DNA of 48,426 nucleotides from Pedobacter sp. Leaf216 (GTDB taxonomy: Bacteria; Bacteroidota; Bacteroidia; Sphingobacteriales; Sphingobacteriaceae). The notes under the pieces are model-generated. The model did not search any database and was not told the origin of the DNA. It was given only the letters and a program-made list of their open reading frames with translations. The translations under genes and the position numbers were made by a program. Location of the stretch: positions 1-48,426 of the forward strand of contig NZ_LMKM01000017.1 of NCBI RefSeq assembly GCF_001421515.1. The letters run 5' to 3'. This document shows, piece after piece, positions 43,399 through 48,426 of the stretch; the first letter of the stretch is position 1, and each line of letters starts with the position of its first letter.

Positions 43399-44421
43399 TT
43401 ATTGCATTAAGAATTTATATCCGCCAATATTTTTAAGGGCGATGCCGGTTCCACGTACTACCGCGCGAAGAGGATCTTCGGCCACGTGAACAGGTAATTT
43501 AGTTTTAGCTGCTACGCGTTTATCCAAACCCCTTAACAAAGCACCACCACCCGTTAAATAAATCCCGGTTTGGTAAATATCTGCAGAAAGTTCTGGTGGA
43601 GTAATCTCTAAAGCTTTTAAAATCGCTTCTTCAATTTTAGAGATCGATTTATCCAGACAATGTGCAATTTCGGTATAAGAAACCGTAATCTGTTTAGGTA
43701 CGCCCGTCATTAAATCACGCCCTTGAACGGCAAAATCAGCAGGAGCATCCTGAAGTTCAGGTAAAGCTGCACCAACCTCAATTTTAATTTTTTCTGCCGT
43801 ACGGTCGCCAATCATAATATTGTGTTGACGGCGGATGTAGTTTACAATATCAGAGTCGAAGTTATCACCGGCAACGCGGATTGACTGATCGCAAACAATA
43901 CCAGATAATGCGATTACCGCAATTTCTGTTGTGCCACCACCTATATCGATAATCATATTACCCATAGGTTCTTCTACATCAATACCAATACCTACAGCTG
44001 CAGCCATTGGCTCGTGGATTAAATATACTTCTTTTGCACCGGCAATTTCTGCCGAATCGCGTACTGCACGTTTTTCTACCTCAGTAATACCAGAAGGAAT
44101 ACAGATTACCATACGCAATGATGGAAACATCCAGCCTTTACCGCCATTCAGCATGCGGATCATGCCTTTAATCATCGCTTCAGCCGCGTTGAAATCGGCA
44201 ATAACACCATCTTTTAGCGGACGTACAGTTTTAATATTATCGTGGGTTTTACCCTCCATTTGCATGGCTTGCCTACCAATGGCAATTACTTTATTTGTAG
44301 TACGATCGAAAGCAACGATAGATGGCTCATCTACAACTACTTTGTCGTTATGTATAATCAGGGTATTCGCAGTGCCTAAATCAATGGCAACTTCTTGCGT
44401 AAACCAGTTAAATAATCCCAT
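43399..44421 (-). CDS. mreB: Rod shape-determining protein MreB (bacterial actin)
   Basis: 340 residues with the actin-fold motifs: VAIDLGTANTLI (phosphate 1), IIDIGGGTTEIAVIALSG (phosphate 2), and YLTGGGALLRGLDKR (adenosine). It polymerises on the inner face of the membrane and guides peptidoglycan synthesis. It is first in the operon and preceded by a good -7 box. The length is normal for MreB. Confidence 0.97.
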   Translation of the reverse strand: MGLFNWFTQEVAIDLGTANTLIIHNDKVVVDEPSIVAFDRTTNKVIAIGRQAMQMEGKTHDNIKTVRPLKDGVIADFNAAEAMIKGMIRMLNGGKGWMFPSLRMVICIPSGITEVEKRAVRDSAEIAGAKEVYLIHEPMAAAVGIGIDVEEPMGNMIIDIGGGTTEIAVIALSGIVCDQSIRVAGDNFDSDIVNYIRRQHNIMIGDRTAEKIKIEVGAALPELQDAPADFAVQGRDLMTGVPKQITVSYTEIAHCLDKSISKIEEAILKALEITPPELSADIYQTGIYLTGGGALLRGLDKRVAAKTKLPVHVAEDPLRAVVRGTGIALKNIGGYKFLMQ

Positions 44422-44447
44422 GTATAAGGTATGTTTTCTTTATTTTG

Positions 44448-44455
44448 TCAAATCT
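44448..44455 (-). promoter_or_regulatory. -7 element of the mre operon
   Basis: On the minus strand TAGATTTG, an exact TAnnTTTG, 26 bases before the mreB ATG. No TTG is at -33. Confidence 0.55.
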
Positions 44456-44618
44456 ATACTATTCCTAATGTAAAAATAGCTTTTTTATTGTTTTAAGTTT
44501 TATTTTCTTCATTCATTCCATTGTTTTTAAGGCAATTAAAATGTTTAGAAAATAAAAAAGCTAAAAGACCAAAGTTACAAGACCAAAGTTCGAGTGCGCT
44601 AAGGGAATAAGATATCCG

Positions 44619-44838
44619 CTTTAAGCTTTAGTCCTTCTGCTTTAAGCTTTAGTCTTTCTGCTTTAAGCTTTAGTCTTCTACTTTTAGCTTTAGTCCTTCT
44701 GCCTTAAGCTTTAGTCCTTCTGCTTTAAGCTTTAGTCTTTTTACTTTAAGCTTTAGTCTTTCTGCTTTAAGCTTTAGTCCTTCTGCTTTAAGCTTTAGTC
44801 TTTCTGCTTTTAGCTTTAGTCTTTCTACTTTAAGCTTA
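44619..44838. repeat. About 10.5 tandem copies of a 21 bp repeat
   Basis: Consensus CTTTAAGCTTTAGTCCTTCTG with C/T and G/A variation and one 20-base unit. Each unit carries AAGCTT. It runs up to the purH stop codon. One frame on each strand stays open through most of it (a 7-residue repeat), but the 20-base unit breaks it and no start exists. Just upstream AAGACCAAAGTT is repeated 14 bases apart. This fills the mreB-purH gap. Confidence 0.93.
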
Positions 44839-44839
44839 A

Positions 44840-46366
44840 CTAGTGTTTAAAGTGTCGTACCCCAGTGGTTACCATTGCAATACCTTTTTCGTTTGCTTTT
44901 GCAACAGAATCAGCATCTTTTATTGATCCGCCAGGTTGTAGCACAGCTGTAATTCCAGCTTCAGCAGCAATTTCAACACAATCAGGGAAAGGGAAGAAAG
45001 CATCAGAAGCCATTGCTGCACCTTTAACGCTGAATCCAAATGAAGCCGCTTTTTCAATCGCTTGCCTTAAAGCATCAACACGTGAGGTTTGCCCAACACC
45101 ACTTGCAATTAGAACGTCATCTTTTACCAATACAATGGTATTTGATTTAGTGTGTTTTACAATTTTATTAGCGAAAAACAAGTCTTTTAACTCTTGTTCA
45201 GTCGGTGCTTTATCGGTAACGGTTGTCATTTGTTCAGGCCCTTCGATAATTAAATCTTTATCCTGCTCAATTACACCGTTTAATAATGTTTTAAATTGTT
45301 TTTTGCTTAATTCAACCTCGTTACGTTGTAAAATAACACGGTTTTTCTTTTTACTGAACAATTCTACCGCTTCTTGCTGATAAGAAGGTGCGATTAATAC
45401 TTCGAAGAAAAGGTTGTTAATCTCCTGTGCCGTTTCTAAATCCACTTCTACATTGGTAATGAGTACACCACCGAAAGCAGAAACAGGATCGCAGGCCAAA
45501 GCATCAATCCAGGCTTGTTTTACGGTAGCGCGTGATGCAATACCACAAGCATTTGTATGTTTTAAGATCGCAAAGGTTGGATCCTGAAATTCATCGATCA
45601 GCGCAACAGCTGCATCCACATCAACCAGGTTGTTGTAAGATAGCTCTTTGCCGTTCAGTTTAGTAAACATGGCATCTAAATCACCATAAAATACACCACC
45701 TTGATGAGGATTTTCGCCATAACGTAAAGTTTTGGCTTGCGTTACACTCTGTTTAAAAACATCAAGCGGTTCTTCAGTATTAAAGTAATTAAAAATTGCA
45801 GTATCGTAGTGAGAAGAAGTATGGAAAGCTGTTTTAGCGAAAGATTTACGTTGTGCTAAAGTAGTTTCTCCGTTTTGCGCCTCTAATTGAGCCTGTAAAG
45901 TAGGGTAGTCATTTTTAGAGGCAATGATTACAACATCGTTAAAGTTTTTTGCAGCAGCACGGATTAAAGAAATACCACCAATGTCGATTTTTTCGATAAT
46001 TTCATCCGGTGTTCCACCTGCTTTTACAGTTTCTTCAAAAGGGTATAAATCAACAATAACCAGGTCAATTTCAGGAATTTCATATTCAGCAATCTGTTCC
46101 TGGTCGCCAGTTAAAGCCCTACGGTTCAAAATCCCACCAAATACTTTCGGGTGTAAAGTTTTAACACGTCCGCCTAAAATAGATGGATAACCTGTTAAAT
46201 CTTCAACTGCCGTAACAGGAAGGTTTAAATCTTTTATAAATTGTTCTGTACCACCGGTAGAAAATAACTGTACACCTTGTGCAGCTAATAATTTCACCAA
46301 TGGCTCCAAACCATCTTTATAATATACTGAGATTAAAGCGTTTTTGATTTTAATGGATTGACTCAT
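44840..46366 (-). CDS. purH: Bifunctional AICAR formyltransferase / IMP cyclohydrolase
   Basis: 508 residues. The N-terminal MGS-like cyclohydrolase domain has NALISVYYKDG, FSTGGTEQFIKD and GRVKTLHPKVFGGIL; the C-terminal transformylase has LRYGENPHQGG, KHTNACGIA and DAFFPFPDCVEIAAEAGI. It makes the last two steps of inosine monophosphate synthesis. The frame extends to a TTG at 46390, but that lies in the -7 box, so the ATG at 46366 is chosen. The stop codon TAG abuts the 21 bp repeat array. purN lies nearby on the same strand but is not adjacent. Confidence 0.97.
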   Translation of the reverse strand: MSQSIKIKNALISVYYKDGLEPLVKLLAAQGVQLFSTGGTEQFIKDLNLPVTAVEDLTGYPSILGGRVKTLHPKVFGGILNRRALTGDQEQIAEYEIPEIDLVIVDLYPFEETVKAGGTPDEIIEKIDIGGISLIRAAAKNFNDVVIIASKNDYPTLQAQLEAQNGETTLAQRKSFAKTAFHTSSHYDTAIFNYFNTEEPLDVFKQSVTQAKTLRYGENPHQGGVFYGDLDAMFTKLNGKELSYNNLVDVDAAVALIDEFQDPTFAILKHTNACGIASRATVKQAWIDALACDPVSAFGGVLITNVEVDLETAQEINNLFFEVLIAPSYQQEAVELFSKKKNRVILQRNEVELSKKQFKTLLNGVIEQDKDLIIEGPEQMTTVTDKAPTEQELKDLFFANKIVKHTKSNTIVLVKDDVLIASGVGQTSRVDALRQAIEKAASFGFSVKGAAMASDAFFPFPDCVEIAAEAGITAVLQPGGSIKDADSVAKANEKGIAMVTTGVRHFKH

Positions 46367-46387
46367 TCTACTGAAAATTTTGAGCCG

Positions 46388-46395
46388 CAAAGGTA
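46388..46395 (-). promoter_or_regulatory. -7 element of purH
   Basis: Minus-strand TACCTTTG, exact TAnnTTTG, 21 bases before the ATG at 46366; no TTG at -33. It decides the start codon by covering the upstream in-frame TTG. Confidence 0.6.
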
Positions 46396-46679
46396 GTAAA
46401 ACAGGGGCATTTATTAAGGGGGTAAAATCAATAAAAATGAAATTAGTCTTATATCTTTCTCAACAGGGTGTTTTTTATTTTACTATGAGATTTTAAAGAT
46501 GCTTATATCTCCATATTGCAAGCGGAAATATTCACTTTCTACACATTCTAATTATTATATGTAATATTTACCTGGTTGAGCAGAATTAATCTGTGAGGCT
46601 TTAAAATTTACTAATGGTATTTCAATTTTGCTAATTTAGCCCATCAAAAAAATGTTATTAATTATCACGAGGGAGAATA

Positions 46680-47177
46680 ATGTTTCAATCAAATCGTAAA
46701 GCAACTTGGTCATATATAGTTGTCGTTTTTCTTATTATATGTTGTTACGTTGGAATTTACCATTCACATCGTTATTTTGGGTTTAACTGGATAATGTGGC
46801 TAAGCATTTCAGCAATGTTGGCACTGTTTTATTTAGGGGATTTATGGTTAGGAGATAGGGGAAGGTGGGATAAACTGAAGTCTTTTCTATTTTTGCTGTT
46901 TGTTGGCGGGCCGATAGGTTTTTTTGTGATTAAAATGCATAAAGCTTTTACGGAAAAACAATTGGCCAACCATGGCGTGCATGCTCAGGGAATAGTAACT
47001 GATTTATACTTAAGAAGAAGTAAACGCAGTAAAACACCCTACGCTGTATTTACTTATAAATTAAATAATAAAATCTGGACACAGGAAGTGATTAACAGAA
47101 ACTCTGATTTACAAATTGGAGATACTTTAATGTTATTATGCGCTAAAACAGATCCTGAAATTTTTAAGATCGATTAG
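46680..47177 (+). CDS. Small membrane protein, DUF3592-like C-terminus
   Basis: 165 residues. Three membrane helices occupy the first 90 residues (ATWSYIVVVFLIICCYVGIY, FNWIMWLSISAMLALFYLG, FLFLLFVGGPIGFFVIKMH). The soluble C-terminus (HAQGIVTDLYLRRSKRSKTP, YKLNNKIWTQEV, QIGDTLMLLCAKTDP) has the strand pattern of DUF3592. No enzyme motif is seen. GAGGGAG just before the ATG is an unusually good Shine-Dalgarno for this phylum. It is alone, between purH and purN, convergent with purN. Confidence 0.7.
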   Translation: MFQSNRKATWSYIVVVFLIICCYVGIYHSHRYFGFNWIMWLSISAMLALFYLGDLWLGDRGRWDKLKSFLFLLFVGGPIGFFVIKMHKAFTEKQLANHGVHAQGIVTDLYLRRSKRSKTPYAVFTYKLNNKIWTQEVINRNSDLQIGDTLMLLCAKTDPEIFKID

Positions 47178-47190
47178 TATAAAATCCCGG

Positions 47191-47769
47191 TTACTTCTTT
47201 ATCTTTTTTACAATGGTTTCTACCACCCTGGGATAGTGTTGGTGTTCGAGCTGCTGCCCTTTAAACTTAACCATTTCAAGGTTGTCATTTTTATCGATTC
47301 GGTACCGGGCCTGATAAATGTATTCGCCTTCATCATAATTTTCATCAACATAATGTATGGTAATACCGCCTTCTGCTTCACCGGCAGCCATAACAGCGTT
47401 GTGTACATGATCGCCGTACATGCCTTTGCCACCAAATTTAGGGAGAAGTGCCGGATGTATATTCACAATTCTACCTGGGTAAGCATTGATCAGGCTTTTA
47501 GGAATTAGCCAGAGGAAACCCGCAAGCACAATGAAATCTATTTCCAGGTTTTTAAGTAAATCGATTACTTCTTCGGTTTTATAAAACTCGTTTTTATCGA
47601 AAACATGAGTGGGGATTTCAAAATTATCAGCCCTTTGTAGTACATAGGCATCGGCGTTGTTGGTTAACACCAAAGAGATTTCTATTTCATTACTCCGCTT
47701 AAAATGCTCCATCAGTTTTTGGGCATTAGAGCCAGAACCTGATGCAAAGATGGCTATTCGTTTTTTCAC
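47191..47769 (-). CDS. purN: Phosphoribosylglycinamide formyltransferase
   Basis: 192 residues of the GART/PurN family. IAIFASGSGSNAQKLMEHF binds the glycinamide nucleotide phosphate, and the formyl-transfer site is NIHPALLPKFGGKGMYGDHV with catalytic Asn, His and Asp (the latter in HYVDENYDEG). It carries out the third step of purine synthesis with 10-formyltetrahydrofolate. The length is close to that of E. coli PurN. A complete promoter lies 18 bases upstream. Confidence 0.96.
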   Translation of the reverse strand: MKKRIAIFASGSGSNAQKLMEHFKRSNEIEISLVLTNNADAYVLQRADNFEIPTHVFDKNEFYKTEEVIDLLKNLEIDFIVLAGFLWLIPKSLINAYPGRIVNIHPALLPKFGGKGMYGDHVHNAVMAAGEAEGGITIHYVDENYDEGEYIYQARYRIDKNDNLEMVKFKGQQLEHQHYPRVVETIVKKIKK

Positions 47770-47786
47770 TCAAAAATCGTTTTGTC

Positions 47787-47818
47787 CAAAAATAGTATTT
47801 TTAAGCCTGTTTTTTCAA
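47787..47818 (-). promoter_or_regulatory. Bacteroidota-type promoter of purN
   Basis: On the minus strand TTG (47818-47816), a 21-base spacer, and TATTTTTG (47794-47787): a full consensus, 17 bases before the purN ATG. Confidence 0.7.
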
Positions 47819-47931
47819 TTGAAAAGAAATTTTATTCAATTAAGTTAAAGTATTATTAATGAATAAATTTAACGTATTTTTGCGGTTGCTAAATAGGGCT
47901 AAACTTTAATGAAAAAAAAGTTTAAAGTGTT

Positions 47932-47962
47932 TTGTAATTTAAAAACATTAATCCTATATTTG
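47932..47962 (+). promoter_or_regulatory. Bacteroidota-type promoter of rpsT
   Basis: TTG (47932-47934), a 20-base spacer and TATATTTG (47955-47962) match the consensus exactly, 49 bases before the rpsT ATG. Confidence 0.85.
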
Positions 47963-48011
47963 CAACCCGAATTATAGGAAACGAATAAGAAAAATAAAAG
48001 GCTAAATAGAA

Positions 48012-48266
48012 ATGGCAAATCATAAATCTTCATTAAAAAGAATTAGAGCAAACGCAACAAAACGTTTACGTAACAGATATCAGGCAAAAACTACACGTAC
48101 CTTTATTAAAAGATTACGTGCTGCAGAAGATAAAAAATCTGCATCTGATTTATTGCCTAAAGTAATCTCTATGTTAGATCGTTTAGCTAAAAAGAACATT
48201 ATCCACAAAAACAAAGCGGCTAATAATAAATCAAAATTAACGAAATTCGTTAACGGTTTAAAATAA
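48012..48266 (+). CDS. rpsT: 30S ribosomal protein S20
   Basis: 84 residues, very basic, with the S20 pattern: MANHKSSLKRIRANATKRLR at the start, TFIKRLRAAED in the middle, and LAKKNIIHKNKAANNKSKLT near the end. It binds 16S rRNA in the 30S body. The length is normal. It has a strong promoter and a strong terminator, and a group II intron follows the terminator. Confidence 0.98.
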   Translation: MANHKSSLKRIRANATKRLRNRYQAKTTRTFIKRLRAAEDKKSASDLLPKVISMLDRLAKKNIIHKNKAANNKSKLTKFVNGLK

Positions 48267-48289
48267 ACCAATTATTTTACGATATTAGT

Positions 48290-48327
48290 AAAGGCATCCC
48301 AACCAAAAGTTGGGATGCCTTTTTTTT
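48290..48327 (+). terminator. rpsT terminator
   Basis: AAAGGCATCCCAAC (48290-48303), loop CAAAA, GTTGGGATGCCTTT (48309-48322) and further T to 48327: 14 bp stem with a long T-run. The group II intron begins three bases later. Confidence 0.95.
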
Positions 48328-48330
48328 ATC

Positions 48331-48426
48331 GTGCGCCGGGCATGGCAATCGACTATAGGGTTCAAGTCCCGAACACGCTTAGCAGTAGGAAGTGTTAGCT
48401 CGAGACAAGGGTGTCGTGGGTGACTG
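48331..48426 (+). mobile_element. Group II intron, 5' end (probably class C), cut by window edge
   Basis: The sequence starts with GTGCG, the 5' splice-site signature of group II introns, and continues with CGACTATAGGGTTCAAGTCC, CCGAACACG, GTTAGCTCGAGACAAGGGTG and GTGGGTGACTG. This order and wording is that of domain I of bacterial class C introns such as the Oceanobacillus iheyensis one, as I recall it. The insertion point, just after a terminator T-tract, is the habit of class C. Domains II-VI and the reverse transcriptase would lie beyond the window. Only 96 bases are visible, so activity cannot be judged. Confidence 0.85.

Noticed and set aside
43931..44473. 180-codon plus-strand frame opposite mreB
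   Set aside because: Shadow of mreB, rich in Ile/Ser/Pro as expected from the complement, with no recognisable domain.
44619..44838. CRISPR array or repeat protein gene
   Set aside because: Units are directly joined with no spacers, one unit is 20 bases and breaks the frame, and no start codon exists.
46367..46390. TTG 46390 as start of purH
   Set aside because: It falls in the purH -7 box, and homologues begin near the ATG at 46366.
48350..48385. A T-arm-like stretch (GGGTTCAAGTCCC) suggesting a tRNA
   Set aside because: No matching acceptor, D or anticodon arms surround it; the same bases belong to domain I of the group II intron.

Overview
The window reads as a chromosomal segment of a Bacteroidota bacterium, most likely Sphingobacteriaceae and close to Pedobacter. 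The signs are a SusC/SusD pair behind a FecI-type sigma/FecR anti-sigma pair, several copies of the Bacteroidota -7 promoter element TAnnTTTG, short lipoproteins ending in Cys-Lys-Lys, the mreB-mreC-mreD-mrdA-rodA order, and many AT-rich intergenic repeat families. This placement comes from reading the sequence; no search was run.

Layout. 1-5.1 kb: tRNA-Phe(GAA) with its own promoter and terminator, two small stress/unknown-type genes, an S41 protease lipoprotein, a LEA14-like lipoprotein, a tiny acidic protein and a GNAT acetyltransferase. 5.2-6.3 kb: a luciferase-like monooxygenase. 6.3-6.75 kb: three tandem copies of a ~156 bp repeat. 6.8-17.7 kb: the most notable locus, holding ECF sigma, FecR, an STN-bearing SusC, SusD, a fusion of a PI-PLC/GDPD-like phosphodiesterase with alkaline phosphatase (start overlapping the susD stop), then a Tat-exported calcineurin-like phosphoesterase and a phytase-esterase-like lipoprotein. 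Together they look like a surface system that senses, captures and dephosphorylates an organic phosphate ester. 17.8-22.3 kb: an outer-membrane beta-barrel receptor divergent from a LytS-type kinase and LytTR regulator; the shared intergenic region carries two pairs of direct repeats spaced 20-21 bp, a plausible LytTR operator.

22.5-23.9 kb: a MazG-like pyrophosphohydrolase and an alpha/beta hydrolase. 24.3-31.7 kb: a complete L-rhamnose pathway (RhaT symporter, RhaEW aldolase/dehydrogenase fusion, RhaI isomerase, rhamnulokinase, GntR-family regulator). 31.9-38.2 kb: a SNF2-type helicase with a SWIM-like zinc motif, an NAD-binding YeeZ-like protein, thymidine kinase and an acidic protein of unknown function. 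38.2-38.7 kb: an array of ~115 bp repeats. 38.7-44.4 kb: the cell-elongation operon mreBCD-mrdA-rodA on the minus strand. 44.6-44.84 kb: about 10.5 copies of a 21 bp repeat. 44.8-48.3 kb: purH, a small membrane protein, purN and rpsT.

Right after the rpsT terminator, from 48331 to the window edge, the sequence is the 5' end of a group II intron, probably class C, sitting where that class normally inserts (just after a terminator T-tract).
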